Shown here: positions 1-5,625 of the stretch, piece by piece
Layout of the letters: every line of letters begins with the position of its first letter
How positions within the stretch are numbered: the stretch's first letter is position 1
NCBI GenBank assembly: GCA_019695435.1
Contig: JACTVF010000166.1
Coordinates: forward strand, 1-5,640
Direction: 5' to 3'
Source of the DNA: Methanoregulaceae archaeon
GTDB lineage: Archaea; Halobacteriota; Methanomicrobia; Methanomicrobiales; Methanospirillaceae
Length of the DNA: 5,640 nt
Translations under genes and position numbers: made by a program
Notes under the pieces: model-generated
The model's database searches: none
Told to the model about the DNA's origin: nothing
What the model saw: only the letters and a program-made list of their open reading frames with translations

Positions 1-2
1 GC

Positions 3-716
3 ATGGACCTGTCCGTGATTGCCGACGACACGGTGATGTTCCCCGGCACGACGGTCCTGATGCTGCAGGCATGCAGCGTGGGGCTTCTGGACAAGGCGCA
101 GGTCTGGGTGTTCGCGGCTTATGACCGCATGCCTCACCCGGGGCAACCTCCGACGTTCGACACTTCGCGCGGGCTAGAAACAAAGTTCTACGGAACCATC
201 GCTGCCATTTCTGAGATCGACCGCGTGCATTGCGCTTTCGACGTAGCGGACCAATTTTACTTGCTGAACTTGAGTAGCCCGCCGTACGTCATCCAGCAGT
301 CCTGCTACTGGGGATTCGGCGACCAGAACTGCTCGGTGAACCTAGCTAGCTTCACGCAGTCTGCCGCGGTGAAGGCTGGCAGCACGTCACAGACCATATA
401 CCCCGTCGCCGCGTTCACGGCGCAGAGTTCTCCTGCTGGCGGCACGGTCCCGCTCAGCCGGCTGGCGCAAGGCATATTGACTTTCACCAGCGGCGGGAAC
501 AGCGGGCTGTCTTACACGATAGCCAGCTACAACGCGGACGGCTCCGTGACGCTGGACACGCAGACGCTGGCTGCCCCGCAGGCTGGAGACACGTTCACCG
601 TGGTGTATGGATGCGACCGTACGCAGGTCGCGTGTAACCTGTATCTTGGACCGACCAACTACCCGAAGCACTATCCGGGATCACCGTATGTGCCTTGGCC
701 CGAGACAATTATGTAG
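3..716 (+). CDS. DUF2163 / phage BR0599 family tail hub protein (lambda gpL-like), 5' end cut off by the window
   Basis: This is the C-terminal 237 residues of a tail-tip hub protein that joins the tail tube to the central tip or fibre. Residues ~20-75 carry the DUF2163 pattern (an ACSVGLLDKAQVWVF strand, then a YGTIAAIS strand). Residues 101-110 read CYWGFGDQNC, the family's C...LGD..C motif. Residues 203-207 are GCDRT with a second Cys at 211, followed by the family's closing NYP..YPGSPYVPWP stretch. The four cysteines C101, C110, C204 and C211 form CX8C and CX6C pairs, the arrangement linked to the iron-sulfur site of lambda gpL. About 93 residues separate the pairs; this beta-rich stretch (~118-200, with G157-ILTFTSGGNSG and GDTF) is normal for BR0599 proteins. 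The frame is open to the left edge, and family members have roughly 50 or more further N-terminal residues, so the ATG at position 3 is probably an internal Met. Seven bases separate it from the next gene. Confidence in family is high; the iron-sulfur assignment is inferred from spacing alone. Confidence 0.88.
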   Translation: MDLSVIADDTVMFPGTTVLMLQACSVGLLDKAQVWVFAAYDRMPHPGQPPTFDTSRGLETKFYGTIAAISEIDRVHCAFDVADQFYLLNLSSPPYVIQQSCYWGFGDQNCSVNLASFTQSAAVKAGSTSQTIYPVAAFTAQSSPAGGTVPLSRLAQGILTFTSGGNSGLSYTIASYNADGSVTLDTQTLAAPQAGDTFTVVYGCDRTQVACNLYLGPTNYPKHYPGSPYVPWPETIM

Positions 717-723
717 GTTGATT

Positions 724-906
724 ATGAAATTACTACTGACTTGGCTGCGCCATCTTGTACCGTGCTCCGACAAGGCGAAGCTGTGGAGCTTCCTCGGACA
801 CGACACGGACTTGGTTCCGGATGGGCATGGCGCGCTTGTGAACCAGTGCCAGAAGTGCGGGCGCGTGATCGAAGTGCGCGGGTTCGGACACGTGAGGACG
901 GCATGA
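724..906 (+). CDS. Small CxxC protein (60 aa) between hub and peptidase genes, function unknown
   Basis: A 60-residue protein that I do not recognise as a named family. It starts with a basic, leucine-rich segment (MKLLLTWLRHLV), then has C14, a GHD at 25-27, H35, and a QCQKCGR motif (C42, C45), ending in a short R/H-rich tail. The layout (a Cys or leucine-rich start, GH[DK], then CxxCG) resembles small zinc-ribbon-like phage proteins such as the DUF1660 type, so metal binding by C42/C45 with C14 and/or a histidine is plausible but unproven. I chose the ATG at 724 because it directly follows the stop of the hub gene, has a weak AGG (715-717) six bases upstream, and avoids overlap; an open frame extends upstream to 607 but would run through the hub gene. 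Its TGA overlaps the peptidase start as ATGA, which argues for real translation and coupling. It could be an assembly factor or an accessory protein carried in the tail operon. Confidence 0.72.
   Translation: MKLLLTWLRHLVPCSDKAKLWSFLGHDTDLVPDGHGALVNQCQKCGRVIEVRGFGHVRTA
894..897 (+). promoter_or_regulatory. Ribosome binding site of the NlpC/P60 gene (GAGG)
   Basis: GAGG five bases before the ATG at 903, lying inside the 3' end of the small CxxC gene. It decides the start of the peptidase gene over the in-frame upstream ATG at 741. Confidence 0.65.
903..906 (+). promoter_or_regulatory. ATGA stop/start overlap (CxxC gene to NlpC/P60 gene)
   Basis: The ATG of the peptidase (903-905) and the TGA of the 60-residue gene (904-906) share two bases. 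Such overlaps usually mean translational coupling, and this one supports the small gene being real. Confidence 0.75.
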
Positions 907-1352
907 CCAAGCGAGAAAGCATTTGTGAGATAGCACGCAGCTGGCTGAACACGCCGTACGTCAGCCATCAATGCCTCAAGCACGTGGGTGTGGACTGCTG
1001 TCAGTTCTCCGCCGCCGTGTACAAAGAGGCTGGCTACACCAGCGTATTTATCCCCAAGAAGTACACGATGCAGTGCTACCTTCACCGCGACGCGCAGGAC
1101 TATCGGCTCATCGTCGAGAATTACGCCGATGAGATCACGCGCATGGAAGCGAAGCCCGGCGACATGATCCTCTTCAAGATCGGCCGTGGCTGGGGACACA
1201 GCGCCATCATATTGGAGTGCGACGCCAAGGGTCCGAGCAAGTGTATCCACTCCTACGGGTGCGGCGTTCAGTACTCGAACCCGCAGACGGCGGGGTTCCT
1301 GCGGTTCAACGACACGAAGTATTATCGTATCAGAGGAGTTGACGAGCCATGA
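903..1352 (+). CDS. NlpC/P60 family cysteine peptidase, tail assembly / peptidoglycan hydrolase (lambda gpK-like)
   Basis: This 149-residue protein is a single NlpC/P60 domain, the papain-like fold that cuts gamma-D-Glu-diamino acid or related links in cell-wall peptides. In tail modules it acts in tip assembly or in local wall digestion at entry. The start ARSWLNTPY (11-19) is the conserved helix and loop. The nucleophile is C32 in GVDCCQF; H99 in GHSAII and H116 in CIHSYG complete the Cys-His-His triad. KPGDMILF (84-91) is the usual strand before the catalytic His. There is no signal peptide and no JAB domain, so it matches only the C-terminal half of lambda gpK. I chose the ATG at 903 because a GAGG (894-897) lies five bases upstream and it gives the ATGA overlap with the small CxxC gene; the in-frame ATG at 741 would add 54 residues lying across that gene. 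It has eight cysteines (8, 24, 32, 33, 58, 106, 114, 120), including a Cys next to the nucleophile, which is unusual. Its stop overlaps the tip gene's start. Confidence 0.9.
   Translation: MTKRESICEIARSWLNTPYVSHQCLKHVGVDCCQFSAAVYKEAGYTSVFIPKKYTMQCYLHRDAQDYRLIVENYADEITRMEAKPGDMILFKIGRGWGHSAIILECDAKGPSKCIHSYGCGVQYSNPQTAGFLRFNDTKYYRIRGVDEP
1332..1338 (+). promoter_or_regulatory. Ribosome binding site of the tip protein gene (AGAGGAG)
   Basis: A strong purine-rich site, the best in the window, ten bases before the ATG at 1349 and within the end of the peptidase gene. The spacing fits ATG 1349 better than the adjacent in-frame ATG at 1352. Confidence 0.7.
1349..1352 (+). promoter_or_regulatory. 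ATGA stop/start overlap (NlpC/P60 gene to tip gene)
   Basis: The TGA of the peptidase (1350-1352) lies inside the ATGATG start of the tip gene. Ribosomes finishing the peptidase can restart here, keeping the two products in step. Confidence 0.75.
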
Positions 1353-4300
1353 TGGGCGGCAAAGATTCGAACAGCCAGTCACCGCCAGACGTTCTTGCCG
1401 GCGTCCGCATGCCGTCCGCTTTGCTTGGCAAGGTGATTCCCATTCTGATGGGGATGCAGCGCGCCGGCATGAACCTGTACTGGTACGGAGACTTCAAAGC
1501 CGTGGCGCAGTCTGGTGGCAAGAAGGGCGGCAAGGGCGGCGGCGGCAAGGGTAAGGGCGGCGGGCAACAGTCCTATGAATACTACGCCGCGATTGAAGCC
1601 GCACTCTGCCATGGCACAATCGCGGGCGTGAACAACGTGTGGATGGCGCGCGGTGCCGCCAAAGTGCTGTCATCGAGCGAGTCCTACGTCGTGACGGGAG
1701 CGCATCCGTCGTACACTGCGGCGAACGCCAACACTTATCAGCTCAACCAAGGCGTGAGTAAGATCACGCCGTATACCTTCGCCAACGGTGGGTACGGGTC
1801 CGACGTAATCACGTTCACCTGCACCGCAGTCGATGCGTCGGCAACCCCCACGATCGTGTACAGCGTTGTTAATACTGGATCGCCAAGCGCATTACAGATA
1901 GGCGACGAGCTGACCATATTTGGAATGCAGAACGCGGCCAATAACCAGACTCTGGTTGCCGTCACGAATTTCACGACCGACCCAGACACTGGCGCGCTAC
2001 TCACGTTCTCGATAGTGAACGTATCAGGCGTGGATGAGTCTGGCAGCAGTGGAACAGCCAGCGACTCGGTGTCTTCGGGCTTGATGCCGACGCCCATCAC
2101 ATCATCAGGCACCAACCCGCCTCCTCCTGGCAGCTACTTCTTGGACGAAGAGAACGCGACTTACTATTTCAACACTGCGGACAACGGCGCTGAGATGGTG
2201 ATCGGTTATAGCTACTCGCTGCTCTATCTCAACACCGTTGAGTCGTCGAGCATCCCGAGCGGATCACCTTACCAGATCCAAGTTCAGAACTCGCCGCAGT
2301 ATTATGAAGCTGATCTCGGAGTGGTCTGGGGGAATACCACCGATCGCGTGCCCGGCGCAGCTCTCACCAAAGTAAACGGTACACCAACGCTGTCCGGCAC
2401 CTACTCCGTCATAGTTTCCGGTACGTTTGCCGGACGCTACACGTTCGCGCCGCCGGACGTAAACGAAGACGTGATCATCTCCTACGAAGTGTACGACGCC
2501 AGCCTGCAATCCTCTGGCAAGAAGTCTACCGCGCAGCAGACCATCGCCAACATCGACCTTCTGAACGGCACCGCTGGCGCCGGAGGGCAGGATCCTTGGA
2601 CGTACTTAGAGACCAAGCACCCAGAGGCGCTACTTGGCTACGCCGGAACCGCGATCATCGCTTCACAGCAGGTACCGCTGGGGTCGAGCGCGGAAATGCC
2701 CAACTGGACTCTCGAACTACAAGGTCCTTACAACGTTGGCGGCGGCATCGTGGACTGCAATCCTGCATCCTGCATCTTTGGAATACTGTGTGATCCCGTC
2801 TTTGGAATCGGCTACCCGCAAGCCAACCTCGGTAACTGGGGCAACGCAGCTGCTTGCTGGGCAGCCAACAGTTTCTTTATCAGTATGTACATCGACTCGC
2901 AGTCCGCCGCCGCGGAGCACATCGGGGAGGTGCTCGAAGCCGGTATGGCGGCGTGCTTCTTTTCCGAAGGCTTATTCAAGATCGTACCGTTGTCCGACAC
3001 GGCAGCAGCCGGAAACGGCGCGACCTATCTGCCCAACACGCAGCCAGTGGCGACGCTGAGCGATTCGGACTTCATTACGGCAAAGAAGGGCAAAGATCCC
3101 GTCACGATGAAGAGAAAAGCGTGGCAGGATGTAAAGACGCGCGTCCAAGTCGAGTTCTCGGACCGCCAGAACGCATACAATCAGTCCATCGTGATGTCGA
3201 CCGATGACAACGCCCGCAACAAGTACGGGCTGCGCATCGAAGATCCGCAAAGCTGGCATTTCATAACGACCTATCCGGCGGCGTATTTTGCAGCCAACAT
3301 GAGGCTCAAGCGGTCCGTGTACATCCGCCGCGAGTTCAGCTTCACGCTCAAGAGCACATGGTCGTTCTTGGAACCCGGGGACATCGTAGAGATCACAGTC
3401 GCGCGCCTTGGATTGATCAACTTCCCCGTGCGCATAAAGAAGACCGTTGATGACAAGAAGAAAGGTCTGTCCATAGAAGCCGAGGAGTTTCAATTTGGAA
3501 CCATGTCGCCAGCATTCTACGCAAGCGAACCGGCGGTAGGGTATCAGGCTACGGAGTCCTCGCAGGACGGTGGTAACACGGATGTTCTCATCATCGAAGT
3601 TCCAGATCGCGCCAATGGTTACAAAGGAAATCAGCTCAAGATGTGGTGCGAAGGTGAAGTATCATCGCAGTGGGGTGGCTGTCAGGTGTTCCTCAGCGCC
3701 GGAGATGATGCAGAAGTATCGCACGTCAACATCACAAATGGCATAATCACCGTGACATGCAATAACGACTTCGCTGATGGCGACCAAGTCTGGTTCAATC
3801 AACTACAGAACGCCACCTTCCTCAACTTCGCAAACTTGCCAGGCGGATTGACCATTCTTTCGACATCGCAGTCTTTGGGACAGTTCACGGCGTATGCCAA
3901 TCCGTCGTTGATGCCGGCGAGCTACAGCGCCGCCGACTCTGGCGTGGCTGCAGTGCAAGGAGACTACGCGCAGATCGCCAGCGTCCGCACTCCAGGCATC
4001 ACTGGCACGTTGGCCGCCCCAATCGGATCTTCGGACACATCCATGACGGTGGTGTTCAATAACGGAACGCAGGTTCCTAGCACCAGCTCCTCGACGAAGG
4101 CGGAAGCGAACGCGACCATGCTAGCCATTGCCGACGCGAGCGGCACCGTCGAGTTCGTGACCTACACCAACGCAGTACTTTTAGCATCTAATGCTTACCA
4201 GCTCACGGGGCTGGCGCGTGGGCAGCTCGGCTCTGCGGTGGCGGCGCATACGTCCGGAGCGGACGTGGCGTCGTTCGTGAACGCGAACGTCACCTACACT

Positions 4301-5614
4301 TACGATCCCAGTTTGTGGAACCGCATCGTATTCCTCAAGTTTCCATCGGTCAACCTGCTGAACGGCGGTACCCAGTCATTGGCGGCAATCGGACCCATAC
4401 CTCTCGTACTGCAGGGAATCGGACCCGGAGCTGTGGACGCCGCAACCGGAATTTTCCGCCCTGGCAAAGGATCTATTCCAAACGCATGGTCTGGCTCGCT
4501 CGTCTATACGTCCAATACCAACAGCATCACGTGGTCTTGGGGCGAGGTAGATGCGGTAACGAACATTGCCATTTCTGCTGGTGTTTTAACGGTCACGTGC
4601 GCCAATACGCTGGTCGTCAATCAAGTGGCTCAGATAGGGACGCTTGCGCACGCGACGCAGCTGAATAGTTTGATATTGATCGTTCTTTCGGCTACCTCAT
4701 CACAGTTCACTGCACTTGTATCGCTTCCGAACTACACGTCGCATGTAGATTCTGGAAACGTGACGGGATTCCTCACGTTATCTCGCGCTGGCATTCCTTC
4801 CCCAGCCAGCGGAAATAACTTGGAGCTTTCATTGTTCACAGGGAGCGTAACGATCACAGGGCTGACGAGCGGAACCACATATTACTTCTATCCGTATTTC
4901 GATGATGCCAATCCGCCGGCGGCGTTCACGACGAATTTCTTTGACTCCGGAGGGCAGTCATACTATTATCAGACCTATTTCGGCGGCATCAGTTTCGTAG
5001 GAGCTTCCGCTGTGACTGGCGGTTTGGGTACACCCGCCATCGCGTATTTGGTGAATACCGGAGCTGCAGTTGTGGTTATGGGGCGCAACGACCATGTGCC
5101 GTTGGGTTCGGCCGCGGTATCAGCTGCGACCACTTCATCCGGCTCTGGCGGTGGAAGCGGCGGTGGTCAGGGCGGGGGTGGCGGATGCCCTGCGGTCGAT
5201 ATGTTCTTGCTTGATGAGCTTAAAGTCCGAGACGTAGCACGTGATCGTTCCATCGATGTGCTGGCTGGAGATGTGGATATGGTTCAAGAGGCTGCGCGCG
5301 TTCTTGATGTTAGTTTTGCCATGCAGCCTTGCGTTCGCCTTGCAACGGAGAACGGAGCAGAGGTCATAGTATCCGAAAGCACGCCGGTATATTCCCCAGA
5401 TGGACCTGGACGCTATGCGCCAGAGCTTGAAATTGGAATGCGCGTCATAACAGACGTTGGTAGCGGCCCAGAATTCTCACCGCTAACGTGCGTTGGGATA
5501 CTAGCGCAAACTCAGATGGTGGCGCGCATAAATTGCGGCGGGCGCAACTTCGCTGCCGGAAAGGAACCGAACCGACGGATATATACGCATAACTCTCCGC
5601 CGATTCAAAAGTAG
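1349..5614 (+). CDS. Large tail-tip / central fibre protein (gpJ / Phage-tail_3 type) with inserted beta modules and a C-terminal Hint-like domain
   Basis: A 1421-residue structural protein that caps the tail tube and forms the distal tip. Order of parts: 15-50, N-terminal tip segment (GKVIPILMG...LYWYGDFKAV); 56-72, Lys/Gly-rich loop; 75-95, YEYYAAIEAALCHGTIAGV strand and helix; ~152-237, beta module A; 272-289 and 364-382, two YxFxxaD...v.I.Y strands; ~459-550, the conserved GIGYP...WSEGxLK-like region (here FFSEGLFKIVPLSD); ~585-718, Phage-tail_3-like domain with SFLEPGDIVEIT around 675; ~757-880, a beta domain interrupted by module B; 935-970, EFVTY...LTGLARGQLGS...H..G; 1050-1185, an FN3-like domain interrupted by module C and ending GLTSGTTYYFYPYFD; 1264-1279, Gly/Ser linker; 1280-1421, Hint-like domain. 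I chose the ATG at 1349 because AGAGGAG (1332-1338) lies ten bases upstream and it overlaps the peptidase stop; the next codon is also ATG. There is no transmembrane segment and no visible GTA TIM-barrel. The last domains probably project outward and may govern host contact (inference). Confidence 0.9.
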   Translation: MMGGKDSNSQSPPDVLAGVRMPSALLGKVIPILMGMQRAGMNLYWYGDFKAVAQSGGKKGGKGGGGKGKGGGQQSYEYYAAIEAALCHGTIAGVNNVWMARGAAKVLSSSESYVVTGAHPSYTAANANTYQLNQGVSKITPYTFANGGYGSDVITFTCTAVDASATPTIVYSVVNTGSPSALQIGDELTIFGMQNAANNQTLVAVTNFTTDPDTGALLTFSIVNVSGVDESGSSGTASDSVSSGLMPTPITSSGTNPPPPGSYFLDEENATYYFNTADNGAEMVIGYSYSLLYLNTVESSSIPSGSPYQIQVQNSPQYYEADLGVVWGNTTDRVPGAALTKVNGTPTLSGTYSVIVSGTFAGRYTFAPPDVNEDVIISYEVYDASLQSSGKKSTAQQTIANIDLLNGTAGAGGQDPWTYLETKHPEALLGYAGTAIIASQQVPLGSSAEMPNWTLELQGPYNVGGGIVDCNPASCIFGILCDPVFGIGYPQANLGNWGNAAACWAANSFFISMYIDSQSAAAEHIGEVLEAGMAACFFSEGLFKIVPLSDTAAAGNGATYLPNTQPVATLSDSDFITAKKGKDPVTMKRKAWQDVKTRVQVEFSDRQNAYNQSIVMSTDDNARNKYGLRIEDPQSWHFITTYPAAYFAANMRLKRSVYIRREFSFTLKSTWSFLEPGDIVEITVARLGLINFPVRIKKTVDDKKKGLSIEAEEFQFGTMSPAFYASEPAVGYQATESSQDGGNTDVLIIEVPDRANGYKGNQLKMWCEGEVSSQWGGCQVFLSAGDDAEVSHVNITNGIITVTCNNDFADGDQVWFNQLQNATFLNFANLPGGLTILSTSQSLGQFTAYANPSLMPASYSAADSGVAAVQGDYAQIASVRTPGITGTLAAPIGSSDTSMTVVFNNGTQVPSTSSSTKAEANATMLAIADASGTVEFVTYTNAVLLASNAYQLTGLARGQLGSAVAAHTSGADVASFVNANVTYTYDPSLWNRIVFLKFPSVNLLNGGTQSLAAIGPIPLVLQGIGPGAVDAATGIFRPGKGSIPNAWSGSLVYTSNTNSITWSWGEVDAVTNIAISAGVLTVTCANTLVVNQVAQIGTLAHATQLNSLILIVLSATSSQFTALVSLPNYTSHVDSGNVTGFLTLSRAGIPSPASGNNLELSLFTGSVTITGLTSGTTYYFYPYFDDANPPAAFTTNFFDSGGQSYYYQTYFGGISFVGASAVTGGLGTPAIAYLVNTGAAVVVMGRNDHVPLGSAAVSAATTSSGSGGGSGGGQGGGGGCPAVDMFLLDELKVRDVARDRSIDVLAGDVDMVQEAARVLDVSFAMQPCVRLATENGAEVIVSESTPVYSPDGPGRYAPELEIGMRVITDVGSGPEFSPLTCVGILAQTQMVARINCGGRNFAAGKEPNRRIYTHNSPPIQK
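1514..1564 (+). repeat. Lys/Gly-rich low-complexity tract in the tip protein (residues 56-72)
   Basis: The coding DNA is built from repeats of GGC and AAG(G) triplets, giving 11 Gly and 6 Lys in 17 residues (GGKKGGKGGGGKGKGGG). Related tip proteins have a Gly-rich loop at the same place between the WYGDF strand and the YEYY strand, so it is a family feature, here unusually long and basic. The triplet repeats could change length by slippage. Confidence 0.75.
1802..2059 (+). repeat. Beta module copy A (tip residues ~152-237), most diverged
   Basis: Starts with DVITFTC (C158), then GDELTIFGMQNAANNQTLVAV (185-205), then LLTFSIVN and a Ser/Gly-rich end (SGSSGTA). The same order of elements is seen in copies B and C. 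The similarity is at protein level only and is weak; I would not rank it beyond likely. Confidence 0.45.
3725..3952 (+). repeat. Beta module copy B (tip residues ~793-868)
   Basis: Elements in order: GIITVTC (C804), N.F.DGDQVWF, LQNATFLN, ILSTSQS..QFTA, then Y..ADSGVAA. This matches the common module of the type 'LTVT..N.F..Gq.V.l.gl..atfLNg..l.V.s....qFTa...y....dsG' found in several phage and bacterial surface proteins. It lies between QVFLSAGDD and YAQIASVRT, which are adjacent in typical relatives. Confidence 0.65.
4562..4765 (+). repeat. Beta module copy C (tip residues ~1072-1139)
   Basis: Elements in order: GVLTVTC (C1084), N..VVNQVAQIG, LAHATQLN, IVLSATSSQFTA, NY....DSGNVTG. It aligns with copy B over its whole length with a few small gaps. 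It lies between the SITWSWGE strand and the LTLSRAG strand of an FN3-like domain. Confidence 0.65.
5138..5185 (+). repeat. Gly/Ser linker before the Hint-like domain (tip residues 1264-1279)
   Basis: SGSGGGSGGGQGGGGG, a flexible spacer between the FN3-like part and C1280. Its codons are varied (GGC, GGT, GGA, GGG), so it is not a simple recent triplet expansion. Confidence 0.75.
5186..5593 (+). other. Hint (intein-like) domain at the C-terminus of the tip protein, block B histidine replaced
   Basis: Residues 1280-1415 have the Hint pattern. C1280 follows the Gly linker as the first residue. DELKVRDVARD is like the family's '.l..v.vGD' start. GAEVIVSESTPVYSPDG (1336-1352) aligns with block B (G..[LV].V[ST]..H P.), with T1345 where the catalytic His belongs. 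GMRVIT (1363-1368) and PLTCVGI (1378-1384) stand for the later strands. VARINCGGRNFAAG then RRIYTHN ends in H1414-N1415, followed by S1416, as in block G (HN[CST]). Only SPPIQK follows. Hint-like ends are known on other phage tip proteins, some of them also lacking the block B His by my recollection. Splicing is unlikely. Asn cyclisation or a purely structural role are both possible. Confidence 0.68.
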
Positions 5615-5617
5615 AGG
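5614..5617 (+). promoter_or_regulatory. Ribosome binding site of the downstream gene (GAGG)
   Basis: GAGG overlaps the last base of the tip gene's TAG stop and sits eight bases before the ATG at 5626. No terminator-like hairpin is seen in the 11-bp gap, so transcription should continue. Confidence 0.55.
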
Positions 5618-5625
5618 ACAAAATA

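Noticed and set aside
607..723. Upstream extension of the CxxC protein to the ATG at 607
   Set aside because: This part overlaps the conserved end of the hub protein (GCDRT...PGSPYVPWP) in another frame and has no domain features.
741..902. 54-residue N-terminal extension of the NlpC/P60 protein
   Set aside because: It would run across the 60-residue CxxC gene in another frame, has no ribosome site at 741, and the NlpC domain begins normally from the ATG at 903.
681..1382. Long antisense open frame (233 codons) opposite the CxxC and NlpC genes
   Set aside because: It covers two well-supported + strand genes, has no recognisable motif and no ribosome site. Its openness is explained by GC-rich third positions on the coding strand.
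1186..1554. Arg-rich open frame of 122 codons across the NlpC/tip junction
   Set aside because: Arg/Gly-rich composition is typical of an off-frame reading of GC-rich coding DNA; both real frames are well supported here.
1514..1564. A programmed frameshift site in the GGC/AAG repeat tract
   Set aside because: The reading frame continues cleanly into conserved tip sequence, there is no X XXY YYZ heptamer with a useful alternative frame, and the Gly-rich loop is a family feature.
2972..3493. Antisense open frame of 173 codons inside the tip gene
   Set aside because: It lies wholly inside the Phage-tail_3-like region, which is clearly coding on the + strand, and its translation is a composition-driven shadow.
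5186..5614. A functional, splicing intein
   Set aside because: The block B His is replaced by Thr (T1345), there is no homing endonuclease region, and the part after N1415 is only six residues long, so splicing would join nothing useful.
5615..5625. A terminator after the tip gene
   Set aside because: The gap is 11 bp with no inverted repeat or T-run, and a ribosome site and ATG follow at once.
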